Origin: Paramacrobiotus metropolitanus
Taxonomy: Eukaryota; Tardigrada; Eutardigrada; Parachela; Macrobiotidae
Assembly (NCBI RefSeq): GCF_019649055.1
Contig: NW_026570221.1
Span: 3,224,001-3,288,000 of the forward strand
Length of the DNA stretch: 64,000 nt
Direction: 5' to 3'
Shown: positions 1 to 11,385 of the stretch, one piece after another
Layout of the letters: each line of letters begins with the position of its first letter
Position numbering within the stretch: the first letter of the stretch is position 1
Notes under the pieces: model-generated
Seen by the model: the letters and a program-made list of their open reading frames with translations, nothing else
Told to the model about the DNA's origin: nothing
Databases searched by the model: none
Position numbers and translations under genes: made by a program

Positions 1-30
1 CTCCAGAATTCATGTCATACTGATGTCATG

Positions 31-81
31 CCAGCCCCGGGAACCGATCACTGCGTGCGCAGCAATCGGTTCCCGGGCTGG
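31..81. repeat. Short GC-rich inverted repeat (hairpin)
   Basis: CCAGCC and CGGGAACCGAT at 31-48 are mirrored by ATCGGTTCCCG and GGCTGG at 65-81, with one bulged base and a loop of about 16 bases. It lies downstream (minus sense) of exon 2 of the first Cys-rich gene, in what should be its intron 2. It may be the end of a small transposon or just a hairpin; no target duplication was identified. Confidence 0.6.
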
Positions 82-181
82 ACGAAACAAAACGGGCAGA
101 AAATTTGAACGAATAGCCCGTTAATTGTCCCATCGGTTAAAAACTTTGATGTTGCAGAAGCATATTTTCAGCTGCACGTAC

Positions 182-3100
182 CTTGTAATGAAACTGGTAC
201 TTGACCTTCAGCGGATCGCCAAGTTGAGCGGATCCACCGACTGTAGCGATATCTGGCACAGTACAGTGTCTGAAAAGCGGGCCCGTAAGCTTTCTGAACA
301 TGTCGTGCGGTGGGATCGAGAAGCCAAAACACTGCACACAAAAGATTACTGTACTGTACACTCAAAATCAAGTACATAGTAGTGCACAAATACAACAAAG
401 GAAAGTGGTGACAGTAGTACTAGTACAATACATCAAATGAAATTATTGGCCAAGGTCAAAAGGAGGGAGGACTTTTGAGAGGGAGGAATTTCTGCGTGGT
501 CAAAAAGAGGGAGGAATTTTTGACGAGAGGGAGGGAGGGAGGAATTTTGATATGGTCAAAAAGGGGGAGAAATTTTTTCGAAATTCAAACGAAATACTTA
601 GGGACCTCGAACCCAGGTCTCCGAGGTCGCCACCAAGATATTCTCATTATATACACAGTTTAAAGGGCTGAGTCCAACTGAAGTAGTCCGGGACCTCGAA
701 CCCGGGTCCCCAAAGTCGCCACCGAGATTTTCTCTTCAAGCGGGCGAGCGAAGCGAGCCCGCGTTTGTAATTCAAGACATGTCGAGGGCTCGATGAAACG
801 GAAGCACTAGTGACCTTTAGGTCGCGACGTGACCTTTGGGTCTCCACAGATTTTCATGGTGATTCCTATACAGTTCGACATGCTGAGTCGAATTAAAGTA
901 CTGGAGGACCATCGAAACCGGGTCCCAGATGTCGCCACCACGGTATGCAACATATATGCACTGTTTGCTTTTCGGAGTCGGACTGAAGTGCTCAGAGACC
1001 TCGGAACCGCGTCCCTCGAACCTGCAATGTTTTAACACCTCACACTAAACTTTTGGTCACCGGATGTCCAGATTTCGGGTTACAGTACCTGAATACATCT
1101 TAAAACTGAACTTCCACTTGTAAATACTTTGCATGTCATTATCTGGAATCCTCAATTTTTAAGCACCAAAATGCTTTAAACCTAAATACATAATCACGCA
1201 AAAATATTTACTCCTTAAAACTTCGCTTTTTTTATTTTTGTTAAATAAAAATAAGTTGTTTAAAATGTTAAGAAACCTAAACAACTATTAACTTAACAGT
1301 TATATTGATAACTGAATCTTCGAACACCAGAACTTCAAGGTCGGTGCATATACAACAACCAAAATAGCTAAAATTGAAGACATCTGGATAGTTCAATATA
1401 GATGCCAAAATACTTTAGATGTGTAGAGTTGTTAATGTCAAAAAGCCTAAGTTCGAAGTAAATAATAGGCCAAATCTCGATTTACCAATACATACTACCA
1501 TCTTCAAATCCATAGGTAGGCTCATTATCTTAAATTAAATCTAAGTAGCTACCAGAAATCCACTTCAACACTGGTCGGGTACAGTAGCCAAAATTCAGAA
1601 CGAATATTATCTGAGGCGTTAATTTGGTTTTCAAAAACTGCGCAAGAACACCGATATATCAGTTCCAATGAATTTATTTTCCTATAGATTTCGTATACAT
1701 CCATCCGCACAGAATGAGTTGTATAAGGATGAGAAGCGATTCGCAACAGAACTTAACTGCCAGTGTTAAGTGCTGAATGAGACGAAACTCAGTCGAACTG
1801 AAATAAATAAAAATCCTAAAATTTTTCTGGCTGCTTAATTAATTTTTATTTTAAAAATCTGAAATTTTAAAGTGTTTCGTGAATTTTGAAGCGGAAATTA
1901 GATTATTTTTCTTAACCTTTCAACTACTGCCCAAATGAAAATCATTTTAACAAAAATTCTGTTTAAAAAAATTTTATTTTCACGTTCAGTTCAAATTTAA
2001 ATTTAAACTTTCGAGCGGATTCCTAAATTTTCCTGGTTTGTTTAGTATCAGTTATTTTAAAAGCACTATTAAGTTTTTTTTAAAACAGAAACTAAAATTA
2101 ATTGTATATTATTTCTTGGATACAGAATAATTCTGTATCTGAGTTATTCATGAGTAAACCACTATAGTCAAATTAAATTGGAAACACGCGATACTGGAAA
2201 GAGAGCACGATGGTTGCAAAACTCCGGCAACAAAACTTTGATGATGCAGCATGAGATGTAAAATGAGATGCTAATCGTTTTTCCATAGTGCTTTAAAATT
2301 ATTTTAAAAAACCTTGGAAAATAACAGGCCGTCCGTACCGCACGTACCGCAACTCCGAGCGCGACGAGTTTTTTGTGCGCAACAACCGGTCGGTGGGATT
2401 TCACGCGGAAGTGAAGGCACCAAGATTTTGGTTTTTTTTCCAGGCTTAAAAATAATTTAAGATTTTTAAAATGTGTTTTTTTAAGAACAAAAAAATGCTA
2501 GATAAGTTGCTTGGTATTAAAACGGTTTACGTACTTATGCGCATTTACATGTACGATTTTAACAAGGTGGTTTATAATGAGAATTTAGATCTACTAGCTG
2601 ACTCTGCAGCTTCAGCGCTTACGTGTTAATTCTAAATGCATTCGTTGCCTTATATATTTTGAATCACAAAACCGCTGCTCGCTTGCCCTAAAAGCGTATG
2701 ACACGTTATGAGACCATACACTAGGAGATACTACATATTATTAGAGATTTCAATGAGTTTTAAAACAAACCGGCACATCAGAAAGTCTCATTATGAAACA
2801 TTGTGTCATGTGTCATTGTGTTACTATGTGTCAAGTTGTCAACCGCAGATAAAAGAAATTGCTGTTAATTTGCTTCCAAAAGTCAGGGTTGCAAATATTT
2901 AATGCCATTTTAGCAAGATTTAATTTTTCCAATGCACTTTTAGAATCCAAACAGTGATAAAATATATAAAAATAAAAATGAATTTATGATTCAAAGCTTG
3001 CGGTAACCATTAAGAAAATTTGATCTGAAATGGGTTTTCGAATTTATCTCTACAGTAGCATTGCATAAGTAATTTGATTAGAACATAATCAGCAAGGACA

Positions 3101-4120
3101 AAAACGTATAAGTTCTAGTTAAATATAATTCGGCATGCTATGTTTTTTGATACTTAAAAGTTTATGTATTTTGAAGTGAATGCCAATTTCAGAAACCCTG
3201 TTTCTGTTAACCAGTTTATATTTACAGTATTTTATTTTTCAGATATACTCAAACACTGTGATCAGAATTTTTACGTTTACGTTTTACGCAATACAGAATG
3301 GTAGAGCTACACAGAAGTAAAAATATTGAAAAATGTGTTATATAATTAAAAACATAATTAGAATATTTAAAATATATTCACAAATGTGTAAAGAAATAAT
3401 TAGATATTTCTAAACTTATCACAAAATACGAATAAGTACATTCAGTAGTATATAGAAATATATTTCAAAATTCAAAACTATATTTTAAAAAAATGCAGAA
3501 ATAGAATAAACGATATTCATTAAAATAATGAGAAATAGTGAAAAAATATTGAGAAATATAACTAATATTGAGGTCGGGTTCGAGGTCGCGGATTCGAGGT
3601 CGCGGAGTACATCAGTTGGACTCAGCCCTTCAAACTGTGTGTATAATGAGAATATCTTAGTGGCGACCCCGGAGACCTGGGTTCGAGGTCCCTAAGTACT
3701 TGATTTGAATTTCGAAAACATTCCTCCCTCTTTTTGACCATATTAAAATTCCTTCCTCCCTCTCGTCGAAAATTCCTCCCTCTTTTTGACCACGCAGAAA
3801 TTCCTCCCTCTCAAAATTCCTCCCTCTTTTTGACCCTGGCCAAATTATTTGGCTTATTATTGGCCACCGACAATGTCACTGGTAAAAATAAAAATTTTCC
3901 CAGTTTCCCAACTTGCACACTTGCCAATTTAATTTAGTAATTTCCAATACCATACAGACAGTCTTTGGTAGGCACCTACTTCGAACGCGTATTCCATGGG
4001 CGAAAACTTATCCCCGTATATCAAGCCATATTCAACACTGGCCTTTGCCCGGTGAGGTAACAACAGGCCATGTAAGCTGATAACGATGGCAGCCACAGCA
4101 GTGGGAAATATTATTGACAT
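182..4120 (-). CDS. Secreted Cys-rich four-exon family, member 1 (exons 1-2; runs off left edge)
   Basis: Exon 1 is 3980-4120 (47 codons): ATG, a hydrophobic signal sequence (AVAAIVISLHGLLL), then a tail ending MEYAFE at a GT donor. Exon 2 is 182-331 (50 codons): it starts with Cys directly after a CAG acceptor and ends KYQFHYK before GTACGT. Boundaries, phases (0, 0) and end motifs match the complete members at 13.2 and 38.8 kb, and both exons are open. Intron 1 is about 3.65 kb because a 3394-bp transposon sits in it; without the element and one target copy it would be about 250 bp, close to the 235 bp in the 13 kb paralog. Exons 3-4 must lie left of the window. The family function is unknown; the protein should be secreted. 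Whether the large intron is spliced out cannot be told here. Confidence 0.65.
448..3841. mobile_element. hAT-like non-autonomous DNA transposon, long TIRs, 8-bp TSD
   Basis: Inverted ends of about 250 bp (448 to about 700, and about 3590 to 3841) start GGCCARGGTCAAAA and are rich in GAGGGAGGAATTTT-type repeats. They are flanked by a perfect 8-bp duplication AAATTATT at 440-447 and 3842-3849. An 8-bp duplication is typical of the hAT superfamily. The subterminal part carries diverged copies of a GGACCTCGAACCCGGGTC-type unit near 600, 690, 900 and 990. The 1.1-3.5 kb interior is AT-rich and I see no transposase, so it is probably non-autonomous. It interrupts intron 1 of the Cys-rich gene on the minus strand. 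Confidence 0.85.
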
Positions 4121-6502
4121 ATTGCCAGATTAAAGGGCGTTTAAACTTAACGATAAAAAATCTTTAAAAAGGTAATAAAGATTCACTGCAACCGTTTTAA
4201 GTTCAGTTGTCCTACGAATATCTGCACGCAACTAGTTTGGTTTTTAGCCTAAGTAGGTATGAAACCGAGCCTCTTGTCAGACAGTGCACCGAATCAGTAA
4301 CCGGCACGGCAACCGCAGTCAGTATTGCTGTATTTGGCGTAGTCGCATAGTGCTAACCTGGAGCGAGGGACGCGCTTTAAGTTGTGGAAAATATGTTTGT
4401 CTGCATTCTTGAATTTTGCTCACTTTTTCCAAGCAGTGTGGTTAGTTTCCCGTAACGCTGCACTTGAGAAGTGCACACGTTAGCGTCCGACATGACTACA
4501 GTTGTAACATCACCACTTCAAAGCACGTTGGCGTGTTGAATTTTGCGTTAACAGCTATTTTTAAGCAGCAGTTTCTTACAACGGAGATTCTTCGTTCAGT
4601 AAATAAAATTATGGGAACAAAATAGTACGAATCGCTTAGTCGGTCCACAGTTTAACAATTTGAAATAAGTGGATAAATAGTTACACTAGGAATACAGACT
4701 CCGTAAAAAAAGGGTTTGCAGAGAGATGCAGCACGTTTCGGAATTGCTGTAGGTCAATAATGGCGTTAACCGCGTCCGCACATTAATAATGGCGGTAATC
4801 CGCGTCTGTACAGGGCACATTGCCACAGAACAACGAAATTAATTAGTCCTTCGATATTTCTGAACACCAGGTCACGTCATCGTGGTCTCTATTTTCGATC
4901 TCACGCTCTCTTTATTTACCTAATCGAACATTACCACAAACCCAACCAATTTACACGATAGTGCAGGTCCATTTCGCAATGCGGATGATTAACTGCGTGT
5001 AATGTATAATACCCATGCCGGGCTATGCGTGATCAGTTGTTAGAAAAAATCGAAGTATCACTGGAAACTATCACAATTCAGGCGGAGAGGGATTCTTCGT
5101 ATTCTAACAGGGGATGAACGGCTAGTTCACCCCTGTGCGCGAACAGAAACGGAAACTGAACGCCAACACACTGCACACTTTATCGCTCTCACATACAACA
5201 CATCAAAGGCCACCGCAGCACCTTGCTGCGGGGCAAAAAGGAAAAAGCATCCAGCTCAGACGACGAAATCTAGCAACTAAAGAATAGAATCTGGTAGATA
5301 GAGAAAAACACGGCAAAAACAACCTAGCAGCCGCCTGTGCGCGGGTGAACGGAGAGGCCACTCCTCCTCACAGTATGTACTTCCAGCGTCGACGTAGTAA
5401 TTCCGGGTGGCCTGCTTATCAAAGTTGAATCCGTATTGACTACAAGCGTTGAAAAGAAGTACACGGTGTTCTGTACGATCAATGGTAGTGATAAGCGAGC
5501 GTTCGTTGCTTTGAACTCAGAGGGGTCACACAAAATGCTAAGAAAAAAAAGGTGGCAGCTTCTGCTCGGCGAATAGTTGCAGACAGATCCAGTATTTGCG
5601 AGGCTTGTTGAGCACAATGGGCTGTTCTACAAGTTTTGACAGCGTCAATGTGGATGCAATTCGGTAAGTCTTTCCACGAAGTCCTTTCTTCTGTGCCCTT
5701 TAACAATCGCGCTAATCCTTGTTCCAAACGGAAAGAAGGTGTGTTACAATTATGAACTTCTCAAGCACGATAATCGCTCTGCGCAAAACATATTGCGGCC
5801 AAGTGGACAGTCTTCTCTAGGCATCGTAAAGCGGAGAACACTGAACTTCGAGCAGTCATTCCGCATCACCCTATACTGCACACTGTTTTTTGACGAATTC
5901 CAGAGATTACCTTTAACAGGAAGTAATCGTATCGACCAGCATCCTGAACGGTGGCACGGGTGTTATTTCGAGCAAAAAGCATCAGATTCAGTGCAGAATA
6001 CCCGAAATCCATTATAGCATAAAGAAAGTGATCTTGGATTCGTCGAACTGCGTAATTTGCCCTTACTTTTGTTGAAATTTGTTTACCTGTAACCTCGAAC
6101 ATAAAAAGTTACGATATAAACCGTGAAAGTTACATGACATTTTTATCAGTTTGTTCGAGTTCACGTGTACAGCAACATTCATAACTGGTTTTCAAAGAAG
6201 GCACTGCACTCGCGAATGCTTGCTAAGCGGACAAGTAACATTATCGTACGGCAGTACGCGGCATCTTTACAAAAAGAATTTGCAAGTAAAATCAGAATGC
6301 AGTTATTAGAAATTTCAAGTGAAGGAATGCATAAAATTAATAGAATAAATATTACTAAATTCATAAAAAATTTAACGATTAGCTACCATAAAAGTATTCG
6401 GTAGCAGAAAGTGGAACGGTTTTCGCCTCATGCGCTGTCGCGTCAATCGCAGAATGCATTTGGGCAGAATCGAAACACAAATATACGATTTGACAAATTC
6501 TA
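4121..6502. other. Intergenic; one doubtful minus-strand exon
   Basis: No clear gene. On the minus strand a strong pyrimidine tract and TTAG acceptor near 5550 precede a 75-codon open stretch ending at 5324. It has a Ser/Thr/Val-rich, extracellular-looking composition, but a second frame is also fairly open and there is no paralog to decide. The 4.1-5.3 kb part and 5.7-6.5 kb part show nothing I can support. Confidence 0.3.
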
Positions 6503-8735
6503 TTAAACAAATGCTACGTCTGTAGGCTCGGTTCCGGTAATTAGTTGCCGCATGAGAACTTCGTCTTCCACTGGCAGTTGGACGGTTGACCAAGGTTCGT
6601 TCCGGGCGGTATCATAAACTTCAACTGAACACACAGCAAGGCCCTCAGAATCCATGCCGCCGCAGACGTATATCTTTTCTTTGACAGCCCAAGCCGAATG
6701 GGAAGCTCGCGGTTGTTGCAGTGGATGCATATACTCCCATGCGAACGTTCTTGTGTTTAAAAAAATACAAGAAGCAGTTGGAGTTTTTTCCTCTGTACGC
6801 GGTTTGACAAGTCCGCCTAGAATGTAAACGTATCCGTCTAGGACAACCATGCTAAAATGGGTGCGGCCATGAGAAAGTAGTTGTACAGAAGATTGCGTTA
6901 AGGATTTCCATTTCTCCGTCATCGTATTATATAAGTCCAGCTGGAGGGGCTCCCATGTTATGCTATGCGCATATAATACGTATCTTCCCTCGAAATTCGG
7001 CGATTGCATAAATACTGTTTCTGCAATTAAAATACGGGCTGATTTTTTTCATGTAACATAAAAACCAATGAACCATGTTTTCTCTGTTTCGCCATTTAAT
7101 CCAAAAATAAAACAGTTTTGAATGCAACTTTTGAATGCAGCTGTGTCGCTCACCCTTCAATGGCAGTTGTCCTGTCAAACTTGGTGTACCCGGTGCGAAT
7201 ATCCCGAGCCAGAAACCGCCATCTACTCGTATTATGGTCAAATCGGAAATAATAAATTATGTCTAAAACTACGACCGGTCTAGTCAACAGTGGGGGCTTT
7301 CTTTGAAGATCAAGGAAAAATGAACGGAGGTATATCGTCTCGTCAAACCAAAGCGAACGCATATTGCCTTCTTGTGTATTCCAGATATGGACTTTTTGTC
7401 GGCTGTCATTCGTAGCAAATCGAATTATTATTTCTTGATTCGGTATCGTTAACTGTGGGAAAAAAATGTCACCCTTGATTGGCATGGGAACATCCAAAAC
7501 TCGAATTCGGTTTGTTGCTGTGTCTATGGTTATCGCTTTGACAATTGTAGAACTTGAACTGTTGGTCAGTAGAACAACGTTGTTATTGCAAGCGGATGGC
7601 AATTTCAGGAACAATCTCTCAGCGGATGTTCTTTCGTTTGGACTTCTGTGCAAGCACAGTCGGACACAAGCTGGCAATGTTTGTGGTATTTTGGGGCAGG
7701 CAAGCGGCACATAACCATCCAATATCAATTCAGCAAATTGACTGTTTGTCCCATTGGCTTTTAAAGCAATCTGGTTTCCATCCTTTTCAAGCAGCTTTTC
7801 CCCAGTCTTGCTGCCAAAGAAATGTTCAGCGATCTCCATCATTATGCAACCTAAACTCCATACATCGGTTTTGCGACCCGGATTGTCTGTTTCAAGTTGA
7901 AAAAATTTTTTCAGCATTTCTGGTGACATGTACCGTACAGTCCCGCGCAGTAGAGATATGTCCCTGGACATAGTGACACTTTCCTGCATATGGACTAAGT
8001 CCTCGACATCAGCGATTAACATTCTCTTATTACCGTTATCCAAGTTTTTCACTAGAACGTTTGCAGGTTTTAGGTCTCCGTGTATTATGTTCTGTTAATG
8101 CAAGTAATTTAAGCCTGTTGCTATTTCTCTGTAGTAACGCTCAACGATTTTGTGGGCTTCGTGGACAGGGATGGTTTCCCTTGCTTCCTCTAAGAAAAAC
8201 CTGAGGTCACCTAGAACCAAATTGCCGAACACAAAAATAATAGCAACCTGTATGCCGAAAAATTCAATATTGACTTACAGCTACAACGCTCCATCATTAT
8301 TTCCACCGTTGTTCCTAGATACGCTGTGGTGATTCGAACTTGATGACAAGCCACAAGATTTTCTTGCCTCAATTCGGTCAGTTGTTTGAGTTTTGTGACT
8401 GTATTCTTCCAGGTTTCTGAATTCGAAACAATATCGGATCGAGCATCAAAGTAAATTGCATTAACGGCAACAACATCGCTCCCGATGTAATCGTTCCGCA
8501 TTGTAATCCTGGCTTTATAAACGACACCAAATGCCCCGCGTCCAATGATTTCATTCGGTAGCCAAACATACTTGCAACTGCTGCCGAACGTTTGGGTCGC
8601 TGATATGTATCTTGTTCCGTTTTCTGTTGTAAGTTTGGCTCCCATTTCATTTAAAAAGAAAATCTGAAGTATTATCTCATCACCGAAATCGTTCACTATC
8701 AAAATAAATTCAAAACATGGCACAGCGTCTTCAGT
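6503..8735 (-). pseudogene. Kinase-kelch protein gene, kinase motifs degenerate, one in-frame stop
   Basis: Three exon blocks read on the minus strand. Block 1, 8735-8279, follows a TTTCAG acceptor and holds the kinase N-lobe with an intact glycine loop (IIGRGAFGVVYKA), but the VAIK lysine position reads VAVN. Block 2, 8210-7154, has the catalytic loop HGDLKPAN, then DVE where DFG is expected, then RGTVRYMSPEM and DVWSLGCIMME. It continues into a beta-rich region. Block 3, 7020-6503, encodes two kelch-type repeats (YVYILGG, IYVCGG). A TAA at 8095-8097 sits in frame just before QNIIHGD, and joining the best GT donor (7153) to the TTGCAG acceptor does not keep the kelch frame. It is therefore either a decaying pseudogene or a pseudokinase with unseen splicing. 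The 5' exons were not found. The family call is firm; activity is unlikely. Confidence 0.7.
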
Positions 8736-10387
8736 CTGAAATGTGACCGTACTGTATTTAATTGCAGCAGATTTATAAAATAATCATAAAGGCTGAAATC
8801 TAATCCCCAAGGATAAAACTGAAGTTCCAGGAATGTCCCATGGCTTTACTCAATAAAGTGCTTATTTTCAAACAAACGGGTAGTAATATTATAAACGTTA
8901 CGGTACGACGAAGTGCGAACATATAGAATGCGATTAAACTTCACGAATTACAATAGCATGGCATGCATTATACAAGTACAAGATATCACTATTGACTTGA
9001 CTGGGTAATCGCAGCAGTTTATCTATCTGTGGCAATTTTCTCTCACGATCTGCAGTTATGTCTCATAAAAGTGTACTTATATCTAATCAGCAATAATTGC
9101 CGCTCAAACTTCTATACGGAATATTTTCAAAACCCGCCGGGAAAATATGCGACTTAGTGTCAGAAAAGTACGCATGTAACCGACAGGAAGGTGGATTGGT
9201 GGATGCTGGACGTTCAATGAGAACCAGTGGTTAACTGGATGATGAGAACCTCTAACTACGTACTAGGCATCAAAAGATATAAAACAGCGAAACTTGCTTC
9301 TGGAATTCCCTTTGTATACAGTACTGAAGCAGTATAACGAAATGAATATAAGAAGTGAGTGCGGTAGATATAAGATTTGCTTAAAAAAATATGGAGAAGA
9401 AGCGGGGACACTTGATCAGGAAGCCGTAAAATTTTGGCGCCCGGCACCACAATGACGGTAATTAGGCCAATTCAGGTGGTACGGGGATAACCCAAAATTT
9501 GGAAGATGACAGTGCTTTTAGTGATGATGATAAATCACAGAGTATTTTCCGAAAATTATGTGCATTTAAGCATAGTGTGGTTGTAACCGTCCGAGGCTAG
9601 ATAAATGTTACGTATGGCTTTGATGTCACGCATCCACCGTTTTTTGATGGTGCAACAGTAGCGCTTTTGGGCAGCCTGCCGCAATGTGACGCTATTTCTC
9701 AGCAAGATACCTATAATGGCCGTTAACAGAGACATGATTACCAAACCCGGTTATTTGGATACTTCTTTGACCGGAAAAAATATGTTTTGAGTCGAGAGGC
9801 GACGGCTCAGGGTACCCATGAGCAAACCCGTTCTGACTGGATCCGATTTCCTGATCTAGTTCACGACTAACTGCCGGCAGAAAAAAATAGTTTTGGAGAG
9901 GTTCAAGGTTAAGGCACCGCGGAAAACACAACAGTTAGTGCACGTATTGTTACGTGCACGGCACTTCCTAGGCCCGGTTTGTTATTGTTCAATCTGGTTT
10001 CTGATATCTATTGGCAGCACAGTTTGGTGTTTGTTTCAATTGTACATCTCCATATTTCACGGTTTAAGTCTCATCCAAGTACTGTATAACCGTATCACGT
10101 TAGCGTTTAACGTTACGAATAGAGACGGGCAGTGAAGATTTACTAAAAGTTCATTCTATCGCAAAACTTGTTTAATTGCCGAACAAGTGAAAAAACAAAT
10201 AACGGCTGTCCAAAATTTCAAGGTATTCACAAAACAGCAGATCAGAATCAGGAAAGTGGGTTCCGGTACCATATACAGAGAAAAAATTAATAATAATAAT
10301 TGAAACCCGCGCTAGCCGCAATGGTACTCTGTACAACATTTAACAAACCGATGTGATGTTAAATGCAAACCTGGTTGCATAGTGCAG
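8736..10387. other. Intergenic, no supported gene
   Basis: Upstream exons of the kinase-kelch gene may lie here but I could not place them. A 62-codon minus frame at 9556-9744 with a short hydrophobic start and basic tail has no splice or paralog support. The rest shows nothing. Confidence 0.3.
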
Positions 10388-11065
10388 CTATAAACGGGAT
10401 GCGCTGGCTGGCTTCCGCAAATTACAGAGTGGCTGCCACGAACCAAAAAACATCTGACAGGCTTCTACAATACCAGCCGACTCAGGTGGGTCCGGGCTAA
10501 CACTGCGGCTTTCGCTGATCTTTTTCGAAACTGCCGCTGCGGGGGCCGGTGCAATGGCGTGACCGAGGTTGATCGGTCGCAAGCCTTTTCGTGGGACAGT
10601 TAATGAGAAGGAGACACTGGTACCCTGATGGATGGCATCGCTGGGGCTGGGGTCGGCGCGACCGGCCATACGGTTGGAGACGAAGCGCTCGTTTGCACCA
10701 AGCGGACCGGGGGTACGGGTAGGCGCGAGCGCCGTGCGAGTTCTGCGCACAGAGATGCTGGGGGCGGCTGGGATTTGCCGGGCGGGGGTCAGCAAAGGCG
10801 TAAAGTACTTATTTTCGCGACCCTTGGGACCCTGGCTGGAGCCTATTTCCGGTGAGCGTTTCACCACGTTGTCTCTGCAGTTGTTGCATGGATTTCCCGA
10901 TCCGCTGCTCCGTCGAGAACGAGAATGGACGGCCCGAGCGGCACCTGTACTAGCGGCGGCAAAGCTAGCTACATCGCTGCCTTTGTTTGGACCATCGCTT
11001 TTGTCTCTGGAGATTTCATCCGAAAGCGACGTGCAACCATCGATAATTCTAGATGGATCATGGAC
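10388..11065 (-). CDS. Ser/Pro/Ala/Arg-rich disordered protein, probable terminal exon
   Basis: A 226-codon minus-strand frame stays open from 11065 to the stop at 10388, in DNA clearly more GC-rich than its surroundings. The product is low complexity (SRSRRSSGSG, APAPAAAVSKK, ESRSVSPDPPES), as in intrinsically disordered regions; no domain is recognised. Immediately before it stands TTTCTTTATACTGTAG, which reads well as a 3' splice site. The same frame upstream belongs to the degenerate exon 2 of a Cys-rich family member, separated only by that TAG. It may be a separate gene's last exon, or sequence that moved next to the broken paralog. The plus strand is also partly open here, but its product looks less natural. 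Confidence 0.4.
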   Translation of the reverse strand, partial: VHDPSRIIDGCTSLSDEISRDKSDGPNKGSDVASFAAASTGAARAVHSRSRRSSGSGNPCNNCRDNVVKRSPEIGSSQGPKGRENKYFTPLLTPARQIPAAPSISVRRTRTALAPTRTPGPLGANERFVSNRMAGRADPSPSDAIHQGTSVSFSLTVPRKGLRPINLGHAIAPAPAAAVSKKISESRSVSPDPPESAGIVEACQMFFGSWQPLCNLRKPASASRL

Positions 11066-11385
11066 CTACAGTATAAAGAAACTAGTGCTTGACGTTTTCT
11101 GACCTCCAGATGAAGTACTAATCGGTGTGATAACCGGCATAGTACACCGTGCATCAGGAAGATCTGCAATATTCTTGAACATGTCGTGCGGCGGAGTAGG
11201 ATAGCTAACGCACTGTACGAAACACGCCTATCAGGGTGGAAAATATTATTATGGACAGTCATTTTTTAATAGACATATACCTCAAAAGCATATTCTAACG
11301 GCAAATCCGAATCAGCCCAGTTACGCCAAAGCGAGCCGCTTTGCGCTATAACCAATACCACAACACCAGTTCTAAAAGCGGCCAT
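11066..11385 (-). pseudogene. Secreted Cys-rich four-exon family, member 2 (exons 1-2 only, degenerate)
   Basis: Exon 1 (11281-11385, 35 codons) begins MAAFRTGVVVLVIA, a signal peptide close to that of the 38.8 kb member (MAAFKAVAVIFAIA). It ends LEYAFE before a GT donor. After a 68-bp intron, exon 2 starts at 11212 with Cys directly after a CAG acceptor and carries PPHDMFKNI, matching PPHDMFRKL of member 1, and a second Cys. Near its end the frame no longer gives the family's FHY(K/T) end; a shifted frame does better, and a TAG closes it at 11066-11068. No exon 3 or 4 was found downstream. I call it a broken copy, although exon 1 and most of exon 2 are intact. Confidence 0.6.

Noticed and set aside
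10632-11102. Plus-strand 156-codon frame
   Set aside because: Antisense to the more protein-like Ser/Pro/Arg-rich minus frame; open mainly because the DNA is GC-rich.
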